From: JAQXGO01 sp045592445
Lineage (GTDB): Bacteria > Bacillota > Clostridia > UMGS1883 > UMGS1540
DNA length: 64,000 nt
NCBI GenBank assembly: GCA_045592445.1
Contig: JAZNUV010000040.1
Span: forward strand, 7,087 to 71,086
Direction: 5' to 3'
In this document: positions 1-9,564 of the stretch, in pieces
Layout of the letters: every line of letters starts with the position of its first letter
Position numbering within the stretch: position 1 is the first letter of the stretch
Program-made: the position numbers and the translations under genes
The notes under the pieces: model-generated
Database searches by the model: none
The model's input: only the letters and a program-made list of their open reading frames with translations
What the model was told of the DNA's origin: nothing

Positions 1-300
1 TTCTTTTGTTAAATCTTCAAGATTTACAACAACAGCCTTTTTTGCTTTCAGTCTGTCCGCAATTTCGCTTGCGTCTTCATATTCCGCCGGTTGTAAAACG
101 GCAACCTCAAGTTGCGTAGTTGCTGTCATGCTGACAACTCTGTTTGTTCCCACCGAAGAATTTGAAGTCTTTTTGTAGCTTGTAAACATCTTAGGTTCAC
201 TCTTCGGTTTTACAAGTTCCTCTTCAACCTCGAATTCTTCAAACTCATCCTCTTCATTACCAAAGAAAATTTCGCCAAGCTTACCAAATATTTTTGCCAC
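1..300 (-). CDS. sepF: Cell division protein SepF (C-terminus cut by window edge)
   Basis: SepF anchors FtsZ to the membrane and supports septum assembly in Gram-positive bacteria. The first 100 codons are visible: an amphipathic N-terminus (MAKIFGKLGEIFFG), an acidic linker, then the start of the conserved SepF fold (VAVLQPAEYEDASEIADRLK followed by a beta strand AVVVNLEDL). The start is GTG at 300, decided by GGAGGT eight bases upstream. It follows ylmE by only five bases, the usual ylmE-sepF order of Firmicutes division clusters. The missing part is the rest of the dimerisation and FtsZ-binding domain. Confidence 0.93.
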   Translation of the reverse strand, partial: MAKIFGKLGEIFFGNEEDEFEEFEVEEELVKPKSEPKMFTSYKKTSNSSVGTNRVVSMTATTQLEVAVLQPAEYEDASEIADRLKAKKAVVVNLEDLTKE

Positions 301-305
301 TTTTT

Positions 306-995
306 TTACCTCCATTCTCTATTTCCAAATATCGCACTACCAATTCGTACAATATTTGCGCCTTCTTCAATCGCGACCATATAGTCACCACTCATCCCCA
401 TGGACAAATACTCCATGCAGCTATGCTTATATTTTTTCGCTGAAATTTTATCAAATAAAACGCGCATATTATAAAACGCATTTCTTATTGTTGCTTGATC
501 TGACGTGTGCGGGCCAATTGTCATTAGCCCTTTAATATGAACGTGATTTCTTTCCTCATTCTCTTCTATGATCGGCAGGACATCCGCATAGGAAACACCA
601 AACTTGCTTTCCTCACCTGATGCGTTCACTTCTATAAGCACATCTTGAATTATCCCTATTTTTTTCGCTTCTTTCTCAATTACGTCTAAGAGTTTGGAAC
701 TGTCGACGGCATGGATTAGCGATGATTTTCCAACAATATACCGAACTTTATTTGTCTGTAAATGACCAATGAAATGCCAAATGGCATTTTGAACATGGTC
801 ATACTTATCCATAAATTCCTGTACACGGTTTTCTCCAATATACAAAAGACCTGCATCAATTGCCTCTTGTATACGAGGCGGAGAAACAGTTTTCGTTGCG
901 CCAAGTAAACATATATCTTCTTTTTTTCGCCCTGCTTTTTGTGCTGCTTTTGCAATGTTTTCTTTAATTATAAAAAGATTGTCTGAAATCACCAA
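306..995 (-). CDS. ylmE: YggS/PLPBP family pyridoxal phosphate homeostasis protein
   Basis: A 229-residue single-domain PLP-binding protein of the YggS/YlmE/PROSC family, thought to buffer PLP and amino/keto acid pools rather than act as an enzyme. Lys35 in GATKTV is the expected PLP lysine, and the IGENRVQEF, WHFIGHLQ and LSMGMSGDY motifs of the family are all present. The start is TTG at 995 or GTG at 992; both sit behind a purine-rich GGAGGCGGAAG stretch. The upstream membrane-fusion-like gene ends at 1013, so the two are co-transcribed with sepF. Confidence 0.92.
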   Translation of the reverse strand: MVISDNLFIIKENIAKAAQKAGRKKEDICLLGATKTVSPPRIQEAIDAGLLYIGENRVQEFMDKYDHVQNAIWHFIGHLQTNKVRYIVGKSSLIHAVDSSKLLDVIEKEAKKIGIIQDVLIEVNASGEESKFGVSYADVLPIIEENEERNHVHIKGLMTIGPHTSDQATIRNAFYNMRVLFDKISAKKYKHSCMEYLSMGMSGDYMVAIEEGANIVRIGSAIFGNREWR

Positions 996-1012
996 AATTA
1001 CTTCCGCCTCCG

Positions 1013-2155
1013 TCAGAAAATTACCGTATCATAAAGACGCAAAGTACCGTTTTTAGCAGTATTTTCTTTTATAATGACAGTAGATTCGTTTTCATATAAA
1101 ATTTCAACAGGTTTAAAAACTTCATCTGTGACCGTTTTTACGTATACACCTTTCTCACCATTTTCAGTCTGTATTGCTTTTGATGATACTTTTAGCCCTT
1201 CATATCGCCCTAAAATAATATCTACATGCATTTTGCGACGTGATAAAAACCCTTCAGGAGTTTGATAAGAAGAAACAACGACAGCAATTTTCCCATCTTC
1301 CGGTTGGGACACAGAAATAATATCTGTTGAAATAATGATTCCACCTAAGTCATGCACTCTGATTCTTAATGTTTTACTTTTTCGAAGTAAATCTTGATGC
1401 CTTTCATCCGCCAAAAAAGCGAATCGCCATTCGCCGCTTTTCATAATTTTGCAGCTTGTCCCATTGCTATATGTAGTGTTTTCAAGTTTTGCGAATGTAG
1501 ATGGTGTTATATTTTCCGATGCCTTTAAAGACATAGTTTCTTCGTACCCGTCCGCCTGCAAAAATAAGATGCCGGCTTCCGGACTATAGATTTCTTTAAT
1601 ATGATTCCCGATCTGTGGATGCAATGTGTCACGCCTTTCACTCAGCACATGCATCAAGTCATTCTTTTGTCCGTTTGCCGCAGTTTTTTCATCTTTGAAA
1701 CGTAAAAGATCATCTTTCATCTTGCGAAGAGTTGATAGATCCCCCGTATCAGCTGCTACTGTAATTTCACGCGATATATTTGTTATTTGCTCATCCGTAC
1801 GAAGTGTCTGCGTTTGTTCAACCATCGGCGCAATGCTATCCAATTTCTTCATTCTGTCTTCAATTCTAAGAAACTCATATAAAGCACTTTCGTTTGTATC
1901 AGCCGTCAAAACCGCACCAATTCTTGCACCTTTTTTGATACGTTCACCGTCGCTTGCCATCGGTTTTAAAACGCCATCATTCGTGGAGACCAAAATCTCA
2001 TCCTTAAATAAATATGCCGTTGTGCTAAAAGTGTTTTCTAAGACACCATGATTTACCATTTCCGTGTCTGCCTGTCCAAAAAGCAGGATAATTAAATTGA
2101 AAACAATAAAAACAAGCCCCAGAACAAGCACCGAAATTTTAAATTTCTTTTTCAA
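1013..2155 (-). CDS. HlyD-like membrane-anchored adaptor protein
   Basis: A 380-residue protein with one N-terminal transmembrane helix (about residues 7-28), a short lipoyl/barrel-like segment (LFKDEILVSTNDGVLKP, RIKKGARIGAV), a central helical stretch (about 85-160) and a beta-rich C-terminal half. This layout resembles HlyD/RND membrane-fusion proteins. Such genes commonly lie next to ylmE-sepF in Clostridia, but I know of no established function. No transporter partner is nearby, so an efflux role is not supported by context. The TTG start at 2155 overlaps the miaA stop codon (TTGA), with GGAG seven bases upstream. Confidence 0.7.
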   Translation of the reverse strand: MKKKFKISVLVLGLVFIVFNLIILLFGQADTEMVNHGVLENTFSTTAYLFKDEILVSTNDGVLKPMASDGERIKKGARIGAVLTADTNESALYEFLRIEDRMKKLDSIAPMVEQTQTLRTDEQITNISREITVAADTGDLSTLRKMKDDLLRFKDEKTAANGQKNDLMHVLSERRDTLHPQIGNHIKEIYSPEAGILFLQADGYEETMSLKASENITPSTFAKLENTTYSNGTSCKIMKSGEWRFAFLADERHQDLLRKSKTLRIRVHDLGGIIISTDIISVSQPEDGKIAVVVSSYQTPEGFLSRRKMHVDIILGRYEGLKVSSKAIQTENGEKGVYVKTVTDEVFKPVEILYENESTVIIKENTAKNGTLRLYDTVIF

Positions 2156-3084
2156 TTTTTCGCTCCTTTGCCGTTTCGGAATGTGTGAACAATAAGCGAA
2201 ACATTCTCATCCATATCCGCTTGCCCATTTAGCCAATGAATATTGGAATTTGCACGAAACCATGTCATTTGACGTTTTGCAAGTCTGCGTGTGTTACGCT
2301 TTATCAGGGAAATGGCTTCTCCATAGGTTGCTTTTCCATCCAAATACCAAAATAATTCCTTGTATCCAACGCCTTGTTTTGCAGTTACATTTTTTCCATG
2401 TAATTGTGCATGTAAAGCCTTCACTTCAGAGAGCAAACCATCTCTTTCCATTGCATCTACACGTCTATTTATTCTATTATACAAAATTTCTCGCGGAAGT
2501 TCAAGTCCAAATATAAAATTATCGTAAATTTTTTCATATTTTTTTTCAGAATGCCAAGTTTTTGTTTTTCCCGTTGTTAAAAAAATTTCATGTGCACGCA
2601 AGATTCTGCGTTTTTCTGCCGGATGCAGTTTCGAAGCAGTCACAGAATCAATTTTTGCAAGCTCGGCATATAGCGTCTCTCCGCCTTCTTTTTCCCACCG
2701 TTCTTCCAGCATGTCCCGCACTTTTTGATTAAATGAATCCTGCGAAAGTAATCTATTTTCACAAACTGTATCTATATAAAGACCTGTACCCCCTGCCAAT
2801 ATTGGAGTTTTACCACGAGAAACTACTTCCTTGATTGCAGTATGCGCCATTTTTGTAAACTGCTCTAAAGAAAAATTCTCATACGGTTCAACTACATCCA
2901 AAAGATGATGCGGTATACCTTGCATCTCCGTTTGATTTGGCTTTGCTGTTCCAATATTCATATTTCGATATACCTGCATAGAATCAGCAGATATGATTTC
3001 ACCATTTATGTGTTTTGCAACCTCTATTGCAAGCGCTGTTTTACCTGAGGCTGTCGGCCCCGTAATAACAAGAAGTGGTATCAT
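2152..3084 (-). CDS. miaA: tRNA dimethylallyltransferase
   Basis: MiaA transfers a dimethylallyl group to A37 of tRNAs that read codons starting with U. The P-loop GPTASGKT lies at residues 9-16, followed by the family motifs SADSMQVYRNMNIGTAKP, HHLLDV, LAGGTGLYID and the C-terminal KQGVGYKE. An upstream in-frame ATG at 3120 is possible, but ATG 3084 is preferred: it has GAGGAA close upstream and begins directly before the P-loop strand, giving 310 residues, normal for the family. It overlaps comF by 44 bp and hlyD-like by 4 bp. Its isoprenoid donor comes from the MEP route encoded elsewhere in this window. Confidence 0.95.
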   Translation of the reverse strand: MIPLLVITGPTASGKTALAIEVAKHINGEIISADSMQVYRNMNIGTAKPNQTEMQGIPHHLLDVVEPYENFSLEQFTKMAHTAIKEVVSRGKTPILAGGTGLYIDTVCENRLLSQDSFNQKVRDMLEERWEKEGGETLYAELAKIDSVTASKLHPAEKRRILRAHEIFLTTGKTKTWHSEKKYEKIYDNFIFGLELPREILYNRINRRVDAMERDGLLSEVKALHAQLHGKNVTAKQGVGYKELFWYLDGKATYGEAISLIKRNTRRLAKRQMTWFRANSNIHWLNGQADMDENVSLIVHTFRNGKGAKN

Positions 3085-3823
3085 AGCTTTCCTCTCTGTC
3101 TTTTTCTGACACATAGCCAACGGGTGGTGTGACGGCAGCTGTTGCTGCTATAACCTGTGCAGCACCCGCTTTTTTCAAAATTCTTGCACAAACATCGAGC
3201 GTTGAACCGGTTGTTAAAATATCATCAACTAATAAAATGCATTGATTGCTTATATCTGTTTTACATGCGAATGAGAACACATCTCGCAGTGCAATCATTC
3301 TATCTCTTCGATTTCTGGAAGATTGTGGCGGCGTATTCACACATTTTTTAATCATGGGCACGACAGGTATATTCAGTATCTTTCCGATATTATTAGCCAA
3401 AAGCGCCGCTTGATTATAGCCACGTTCAGTTTCTTTTTTTGGATGCATGGGTACATAGGTAATTATATCAGGGCGTGGTGCACCCTCCTCACGCATATGC
3501 ATTACAATAAATGACGCAAACGTCTCGCTACGCACTACCTTTCCATGGAACTTAAAACCAATCAACGCCTTTCTTACTGAATCTTTATACAAAAGCGGTG
3601 CATACGCTTTTGTAAAGGCACGTTTATGGGTTTTACATGTAGTACAAATTTTATCTCCATACACAACATCTATCGGTGTATCGCATATTTTACAACGTAT
3701 ATTATAGTTATATGGTATATGTGGAAAGCATTTCTTACAAACAGAAAAACGGTCATTATCCACTAATGTACCACAAAAAATACATTTTGGCGGAAATAAA
3801 AAGCGTAAAAGCCACCTAAACAT
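3041..3823 (-). CDS. comFC: ComF family protein (phosphoribosyltransferase fold)
   Basis: A 260-residue ComFC-type protein. The N-terminus carries a zinc-ribbon pattern (CIFC, CKKC, CKIC, CTTC), and the C-terminal half is a PRTase fold with the PRPP loop ILLVDDILTTGST. In competent Bacillus ComFC helps internalise single-stranded DNA. Here it sits directly downstream of the RecD2 helicase, which fits a DNA-handling role, but no ComFA helicase or comE genes are visible. It overlaps recD2 by 8 bp; GAAGG supports the ATG at 3823. Confidence 0.9.
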   Translation of the reverse strand: MFRWLLRFLFPPKCIFCGTLVDNDRFSVCKKCFPHIPYNYNIRCKICDTPIDVVYGDKICTTCKTHKRAFTKAYAPLLYKDSVRKALIGFKFHGKVVRSETFASFIVMHMREEGAPRPDIITYVPMHPKKETERGYNQAALLANNIGKILNIPVVPMIKKCVNTPPQSSRNRRDRMIALRDVFSFACKTDISNQCILLVDDILTTGSTLDVCARILKKAGAAQVIAATAAVTPPVGYVSEKDREESYDTTSCYYGADSLR

Positions 3824-6029
3824 TAAAAATACCTTCTATCTTTCGTGCAAGACCGGAAAACCGCGCAGTTTGGCGGTTATTGCTTATCATAGTCTCCATC
3901 GCATGCTCGCGGCCAATTAGAATTGCCAGTTTTTTTGCGCGTGTTACAGCCGTATACAACAAATTTCTGCACATAAGCTGTGGCGCAACAGGATACATTG
4001 GAATTATAACTGCTTCAAATTCACTACCCTGGCTTTTATGCACAGTTACGGCATACGCAAGCTCCAGTTCCTCCAGTTGTGTAAAGTCATAACGAATAAT
4101 TCTTTCTCCGTCATAACAAACTTCTAAGTATTGCCCTTGTAAATTTACGTGTTGAATAATACCAACATCTCCGTTAAATGCACCTTCACCGCTTAAGCTA
4201 TTATCCGCATTGTGCCACATAATATCATAATTATTTCGCACTTGCATGACTTTATCTCCCTCACGGTATATCATTTCCCCTACTGTTTTTTCGTTTTTAT
4301 CTGGCGAAGGCGGATTTAAACATGCCTGTAAATGTTTATTTAATACCGTAACCCCAAGCGCAGTTTTCTTAGAAGGGCAAATAACCTGAATTTGTGAAAT
4401 AGCGTCAAAATTGTACGCGCGCGGCAAACGCACAGAGCAAAGATCTCCGATTATATTTTGAATATCTTTCGCATCCTCATGATGCATAAAAAAGAAATCC
4501 TTATTCTTTTGATTTAAAATCGGTCGTTCACCATTATTAATCTTATGCGCATTCACGACAATCATACTTTCTGCCGCTTGTCGATATATATCTGTTAATT
4601 TGCAAACCGGAACCTTTCCGCTTTGAATCATATCGCGGAGAACATTGCCCGCCCCTACAGACGTAAGCTGGTCTGCATCACCAACCATAATCAGTCTACA
4701 CCCAGGGCGTAAGGCACGTAAGAGAGCATACATGAGTTGTATGTCCACCATGCTCATTTCATCTACAATAATGACATCTTCATCAAGCGGAACCTCTTCA
4801 TTTCGCCCGAAAATTTGGTTTGTTCCTTCACCTGAGAAATTTAATTCCAAAAGGCGATGTACCGTTTTTGCATCCATTCCGCATGTTTCTGCCAAACGCT
4901 TAGCAGCACGGCCGGTCGGCGCACAAAGTGCAACAGAAAGTCCAGCGGATTGCATAATATCTATCACTGCATTTATTACTGTCGTTTTTCCAGTCCCAGG
5001 ACCACCCGTAATAATAGCTGCGCCTTCATTCATCACAGAAACACAAGCTGAGCGCTGTTCTTTTGAGAGCGTTATGCCGCATCTTGATTCCGCAGATAAC
5101 ACAGCGGCCTCCGCCGATACACCAATCGAAGTTCTTTTCCCTTCCATAATGGCATAGAGTCTGCGTGCGACACCCACTTCAGCATGGAAGAAAACAGGTA
5201 AATAAATAAATGTTTCATCGCCGCATACTTCTTGAATCAAGGCTCCGGTAAGGAGCATCCCGGAAATTGCATTTTCAATCGCCGTCATATCTGCGCCGAG
5301 CATATCTTTTGCAATCCGAACAAGCTGTGCAAACGGTAAATACGTATGTCCGCTACCTGCACTCTCTTTTAAAACGAAAATAATTCCGCTTCGCATGCGG
5401 GATGCATCACATGCATCTACGCCCATTTGCATTGCTATTTTATCTGCTGTTTTAAACCCAATCCCATCTATGTCGCATAAAACATATGGGTTTTTTTCGA
5501 TTTCTGCAATTGCAGAAATGCCAAATTTTTTATATACTTTTACAGCAAAATTTGCTGTTACACCATAAGGTTGGAGAAACATAACCACACTCTGTACCGT
5601 CTGTTTCTCTAAAATAGACGCTTGCATCTCCTCAGCCTTTTTCCGACTAATTCCTTTTATTTTTGCAAGTTCATTCGGCATATCCCGTATGACCACAAGT
5701 GCATCCTCACCAAAGCGCGAAACGATTTTCTGCGCGGTAGCAGGTCCAATTCCTTTAATGATGCCCGATGATAAATACATTAGAATTTGTTTTTTCCCCG
5801 TTGGCAAAATTCTTTCAAAAAAATCGACTTTAAACTGTTCTCCATATTCCGCATGGCTTGTCCATTTTCCGGTAAGCCGTACACTTTCACCCGGTGCAAG
5901 ACCTGGCATATTGCCGACAGCAGTAGAAAAAACACCATCCACGTCAATATCGCAAACGGTATATCCGTTTGCGATATTGGAAAATATGATTTCTTCTACT
6001 ACTCCCTCTATGACGATGGTTTCCGCCAT
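3816..6029 (-). CDS. recD2: RecD2-type ATP-dependent DNA helicase
   Basis: A 737-residue superfamily 1B 5'-3' helicase of the RecBC-independent RecD2 group. An N-terminal OB-like domain is followed by tandem helix-hairpin-helix segments (GIIKGIGPATAQKIV, KGISRKKAEEM), the Walker A GGPGTGKT near residue 340, Walker B VDEMSMVD, then YAVTVHKSQGSEF and TAVTRAKKL near the C-terminus. The length matches the family. No recB or recC is nearby. It is preceded by GAGAGGG and overlaps comF, so they share a transcript starting upstream of metK. Confidence 0.95.
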   Translation of the reverse strand: MAETIVIEGVVEEIIFSNIANGYTVCDIDVDGVFSTAVGNMPGLAPGESVRLTGKWTSHAEYGEQFKVDFFERILPTGKKQILMYLSSGIIKGIGPATAQKIVSRFGEDALVVIRDMPNELAKIKGISRKKAEEMQASILEKQTVQSVVMFLQPYGVTANFAVKVYKKFGISAIAEIEKNPYVLCDIDGIGFKTADKIAMQMGVDACDASRMRSGIIFVLKESAGSGHTYLPFAQLVRIAKDMLGADMTAIENAISGMLLTGALIQEVCGDETFIYLPVFFHAEVGVARRLYAIMEGKRTSIGVSAEAAVLSAESRCGITLSKEQRSACVSVMNEGAAIITGGPGTGKTTVINAVIDIMQSAGLSVALCAPTGRAAKRLAETCGMDAKTVHRLLELNFSGEGTNQIFGRNEEVPLDEDVIIVDEMSMVDIQLMYALLRALRPGCRLIMVGDADQLTSVGAGNVLRDMIQSGKVPVCKLTDIYRQAAESMIVVNAHKINNGERPILNQKNKDFFFMHHEDAKDIQNIIGDLCSVRLPRAYNFDAISQIQVICPSKKTALGVTVLNKHLQACLNPPSPDKNEKTVGEMIYREGDKVMQVRNNYDIMWHNADNSLSGEGAFNGDVGIIQHVNLQGQYLEVCYDGERIIRYDFTQLEELELAYAVTVHKSQGSEFEAVIIPMYPVAPQLMCRNLLYTAVTRAKKLAILIGREHAMETMISNNRQTARFSGLARKIEGIFNV

Positions 6030-6046
6030 AAAATCCCTCTCTTTGG

Positions 6047-6319
6047 TTACTCTTTTCGTTCAATGCCAAAGCGTCTGCAAATTGCATTTATATATATGTT
6101 GTCTTGCCCTTTTACATATACACTTGCATTCTCAAAATATTTTTCTGCAAGCCGTTTGGCCGTTATAACTGCATTTTCCACATCCTCCGGAACATCATCG
6201 CCGCTTATGATAATCTCAACATATGTACGCGCCGGTACTGTGATTGCACGAATCAACAAAACGACGGTCCATACCAAAAGCAGGGTGATAAGGAGTGGTA
6301 TTCCATACTGCATAAGCAT
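6047..6319 (-). CDS. Small membrane-anchored protein of unknown function
   Basis: Ninety residues with one hydrophobic helix at the N-terminus (GIPLLITLLLVWTVVLLIRA) and an acidic-to-basic soluble tail with about one alpha/beta unit. AGGAGG eight bases upstream fixes the ATG at 6319. I do not recognise a named family. It lies between metK and recD2 with short spacing, so it is part of the metK operon. The helix followed by Arg suggests an N-out, C-in topology or a simple membrane anchor; neither can be decided from sequence alone. Confidence 0.75.
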   Translation of the reverse strand: MLMQYGIPLLITLLLVWTVVLLIRAITVPARTYVEIIISGDDVPEDVENAVITAKRLAEKYFENASVYVKGQDNIYINAICRRFGIERKE

Positions 6320-6370
6320 ACTACTCGCCTCCTGCTTCTATTGTATGCATCAAAAGCTCGCTTGGTGTCT

Positions 6371-7534
6371 TTAGAGTAATGCGTCCTTAAGTGCATCAGC
6401 CATATCTGTCTTTTCCCACGGGTATGCAGAATTTCCAAAATGCCCGTATGCAGCGGTTTGTGCAAAAATCGGGCGACGAAGTCCCAGTTTTTCAATCATT
6501 CCATCCGGCCGCATATCAAATAATGCACTAACTGTTTCTGTAAGTTTTTCTTCTGAAACCTTTCCTGTACCAAATGTATCCACCCGAAGGGATACAGGGC
6601 GTGCAACGCCAATTGCATATGCTGCCTGTAATTCGCATCTGTCTGCAAGACCTGCCGCTGTGATATTTTTTGCAATATAACGGAGCATGTATGCTGCTGT
6701 TCTATCTACTTTTGTTGCATCTTTTCCAGACAATGCTCCACCGCCGTGGCGTGCAAAGCCACCGTACGTATCAACAATAATTTTACGCCCTGTAAGGCCG
6801 GTATCTCCATGCGGACCACCTACAACAAAACGACCGGTCGGGTTAATAAATATTTTCGTATTATCATCAAGAAGAGCGCCGGGCACAACAGGTTTTATAA
6901 CGGTTTCATAAATATCCGCACGCAACTTTTCAATATCTACATCAGGGTCATGTTGCGCAGAAATAACAATTGCCTCCACACGTTTTACAACATTGCCGTC
7001 ATATTCTACTGTAACCTGACTTTTTCCGTCCGGTCTTAAATATAAAAGTGTTCCATCTTCCCGCACCGCGGAAAGACGGCGTGTAAGCGCGTGTGCAAGT
7101 GCAATTGGAAGCGGCATAAATTCCTCTGTTTCATTGCAGGCATATCCAAACATAAGCCCTTGGTCACCCGCGCCAAGTTCTTGTATGCCACCCAGCTTTG
7201 ATTCATATGAGTTATCTACGCCCATCGCAATATCAGGCGACTGCTCACGTATACAGTTTAAAACTGCACACGTTTCCGCGTCAAAACCATAACTTGCTTT
7301 GTTATAACCAATTTCTCGAATGGTTTGTCTTGCAATATTTGCAATATCCACATAACAGTTTGTCGTAATTTCTCCCATAACCATCACAAGACCAGTTGTT
7401 GCTGCCACCTCACAAGCAACACGTGCGGTAGGGTCCTGTGCCAAGATAGCATCCAAAACGCTGTCCGATACTTTATCACACAACTTATCGGGATGTCCCG
7501 CTGTTACAGATTCTGAAGTAAAATAGTGTTTCAT
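6371..7534 (-). CDS. metK: S-adenosylmethionine synthetase
   Basis: MetK makes S-adenosylmethionine from methionine and ATP. Family signatures are present: FTSESVTAGHPDKLCD at the N-terminus, GAGDQGLMFGYA, the glycine-rich loop GGPHGDTGLTGRK and GGGALSGKDATKVDRTAAY. ATG 7534 starts directly at MKHYFTSES and is preceded by GAGAAAGAAGAG; a GTG at 7555 would add seven unlikely residues. The 387-residue length is normal. It is the first gene of an eight-gene minus-strand run. The leader is short and shows no SAM riboswitch, unlike many Firmicutes metK genes. Confidence 0.97.
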   Translation of the reverse strand: MKHYFTSESVTAGHPDKLCDKVSDSVLDAILAQDPTARVACEVAATTGLVMVMGEITTNCYVDIANIARQTIREIGYNKASYGFDAETCAVLNCIREQSPDIAMGVDNSYESKLGGIQELGAGDQGLMFGYACNETEEFMPLPIALAHALTRRLSAVREDGTLLYLRPDGKSQVTVEYDGNVVKRVEAIVISAQHDPDVDIEKLRADIYETVIKPVVPGALLDDNTKIFINPTGRFVVGGPHGDTGLTGRKIIVDTYGGFARHGGGALSGKDATKVDRTAAYMLRYIAKNITAAGLADRCELQAAYAIGVARPVSLRVDTFGTGKVSEEKLTETVSALFDMRPDGMIEKLGLRRPIFAQTAAYGHFGNSAYPWEKTDMADALKDALL

Positions 7535-7590
7535 AATGGTACTCTTCTTTCTCACAAATTAAATCGTATTTTATTCCATACTTTTATTTT

Positions 7591-7619
7591 ATTATATCTT
7601 TTTTTACAGGAATTGTCAA
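7591..7619 (-). promoter_or_regulatory. Sigma-A-type promoter of the metK operon
   Basis: TTGACA at 7614-7619 and TATAAT at 7591-7596 on the minus strand, separated by exactly 17 bases. This is a full consensus housekeeping promoter about 60 bases upstream of metK. Confidence 0.85.
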
Positions 7620-7728
7620 TCCTTTTACAGCAAAATATACTTATAGATTTTAATTAAAATTTCAAAAAATGTTTTCTTTTTAAAGAAGAAATGATATAAT
7701 GAAAAAAAAGTCATGCGGAGGTTTATAT

Positions 7729-8565
7729 ATGTTTTATATTGGATGCCATTTATCATCATCTGATGGTTTCGCTGCCATGGGTCGTACTGCCCTTTCCATT
7801 GGTGCAAATACCTTTCAGTTTTTTTCAAGAAATCCACGTGGCGGTGCAGCCAAACCAATGGATATAGAGGATGCCGCTGCACTCATGGCACTTTGTAAAG
7901 AAAATAATTTTGGCCCGCTTTTGGTTCATGCGCCATATACTTTAAACGCCTGCTCAAAGGATAATAAAATCCGTGATTTCGCACGCCTTACATTTGAAGA
8001 CGATTTAGCGAGACTTCAATATTTGCCCGGTAATCTATATAACTTCCATCCGGGCAGTCATGTTGGACAAGGCGTAGAAACGGGCATTATTCAAATTACG
8101 GAAATATTAAATGATGTCTTATTTAAAGAACAAAAAACCACTGTTCTTTTGGAAACAATGGCAGGCAAAGGTTCTGAAGTTTGCAGCAAATTCGAAGAAA
8201 TACGCTCCATTATTGATGGTGTTACACTTTCTGACAAGCTCGGTGTATGCCTTGATACTTGCCATGTGTATGACGCTGGTTATGATATTGTTAATGATTT
8301 AAATGGTGTATTAGAAGAGTTTGACCGAATTATAGGCCTTTCCCGACTTCGTGCCATACACCTAAACGACAGCATGAATCCCTTTTCAAGCCACAAAGAC
8401 CGACACCAAAACATAGGACATGGTTCATTGGGGCTTGATGCGATACAGGCTATAATCAACCATCCCTTGCTTCGCCATTTGCCTTTTTATTTGGAAACCC
8501 CTACAGATGATGCCGGGCATGGCGAGGAAATCGCTCTTTTGAAAACCTTATATAAAGATTCTTGA
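7729..8565 (+). CDS. nfo: Deoxyribonuclease IV (AP endonuclease)
   Basis: Endonuclease IV cleaves abasic sites in base-excision repair with a trinuclear zinc centre. The TIM-barrel motifs are in place: GCHLSSSDGF, FHPGSHVGQG, LLETMAGKGSEV, LDTCHVYDAGYD, IHLNDSMNPF, HQNIGHGSLG and YLETPTDDAGHG. ATG 7729 follows GGAGGT by eight bases and gives 278 residues, the normal length. It is transcribed alone, divergently from metK; TATAAT at 7695-7700 is the likely -10. A strong hairpin follows. It complements ung elsewhere in the window. Confidence 0.96.
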   Translation: MFYIGCHLSSSDGFAAMGRTALSIGANTFQFFSRNPRGGAAKPMDIEDAAALMALCKENNFGPLLVHAPYTLNACSKDNKIRDFARLTFEDDLARLQYLPGNLYNFHPGSHVGQGVETGIIQITEILNDVLFKEQKTTVLLETMAGKGSEVCSKFEEIRSIIDGVTLSDKLGVCLDTCHVYDAGYDIVNDLNGVLEEFDRIIGLSRLRAIHLNDSMNPFSSHKDRHQNIGHGSLGLDAIQAIINHPLLRHLPFYLETPTDDAGHGEEIALLKTLYKDS

Positions 8566-8577
8566 AAAAATATAACG

Positions 8578-8609
8578 ATAGCGCAGTAGATTGACAACTA
8601 CTGCGCTAT
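8578..8609. terminator. Bidirectional terminator between nfo and the stalk-domain gene
   Basis: Perfect 12-bp inverted repeat (ATAGCGCAGTAG, 8578-8589, with 8598-8609) and an 8-base loop, followed by a T-rich stretch on the plus strand and an AT-rich stretch on the other. It lies between convergent genes. Confidence 0.8.
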
Positions 8610-8638
8610 TTAATTTGTCTTTTATTTGTGGGTATACA

Positions 8639-9526
8639 CTAATCCCAGAAAAATGTCAATTGCATAATATCTTCATGTAAAATCAACAACGAAACTCGAC
8701 GTTGTTCCAAATCATCAATCCGATACTGTTCATAGTCATGCATTGCCGCAGTTGCATCACCACCGGTACGTAGTGTTTCTGCCATTATCAACATTGTTTC
8801 ACAGGCATACCGCATATTGACCATTGCCCACCACAGCTCCATGGCTGATTTATCAAAACCATAAGGTTCTTTGTATACTTTATAAGCGTCAAACTGCTCT
8901 ACCATTGTTTTATAAAAAGCCTTAAATGTATCTACTGTTTCCTGCTTGTAGACACCGCTTTGTACCATTTCCAAAAGAGGCTGCAACGCTCTGTCTCCTT
9001 GTGATAATAAAAGCAATCCTCCATAGAAATGCGAGCGAATATACTGGATTTCATCATCAAAGTATTCCGCGTCAAAGCAGTATACCTCGGCACTTTTATA
9101 GTTTGGGTCAAATTGTGCTTCCCCTACCATCGCAATATCACGAAGCCGTACCGCCGTTCTTCCTCCAATATTATAAGAGGGGATTTCCTTGTCTCGATAA
9201 TATGTACGAATATCGGTTCTGTAAACATCAAACACTTTTTGCCCAACAGGTCTCGTTTCGCAAGTTGGTATTGTGGGCGTGACAGGCTTTGTGAAATCCC
9301 GATAAAAGTGCACTGTTTTTGTTTCTGCATCCCAATTAACAGTAAACCCAAAATTTTCGAGGTCGCGAACAAGAATCGCCGTATACCCGTCTATATTATA
9401 AGAAGGTACCATGAGGCAATCAATATATGCTTTTATATCGGTCGCATACCCTGTTCCAATAATTTCCGCCTGTACAGAAAATGGTAAAAGCACACACAAA
9501 AGGAGTATACACACTATTTTTTTCAT
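8639..9526 (-). CDS. Secreted protein with two copper-amine-oxidase-N-type stalk repeats
   Basis: A 295-residue exported protein. Residues 1-20 form a signal peptide (KK, hydrophobic core, VQA cleavage site). Two related repeats follow (IKAYIDCLMVPSYNIDGYTAILVRDL and IRTYYRDKEIPSYNIGGRTAVRLRDI), matching the PF07833-type stalk domain common on Clostridia surfaces. The remaining roughly 140 residues are helical and unrecognised. It has no transmembrane or LPXTG anchor. The VanW-domain gene lies 38 bases upstream on the same strand, so both are probably co-expressed envelope proteins. AGGAG precedes the ATG. Confidence 0.8.
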   Translation of the reverse strand: MKKIVCILLLCVLLPFSVQAEIIGTGYATDIKAYIDCLMVPSYNIDGYTAILVRDLENFGFTVNWDAETKTVHFYRDFTKPVTPTIPTCETRPVGQKVFDVYRTDIRTYYRDKEIPSYNIGGRTAVRLRDIAMVGEAQFDPNYKSAEVYCFDAEYFDDEIQYIRSHFYGGLLLLSQGDRALQPLLEMVQSGVYKQETVDTFKAFYKTMVEQFDAYKVYKEPYGFDKSAMELWWAMVNMRYACETMLIMAETLRTGGDATAAMHDYEQYRIDDLEQRRVSLLILHEDIMQLTFFWD

Positions 9527-9564
9527 AAAAATGCTCTCCTTGTTTTTCTTTTGTCATACTGACA

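Noticed and set aside
7535..7728. SAM riboswitch upstream of metK
   Set aside because: The leader is about 60 bases, AT-rich, with no conserved SAM-box stems.
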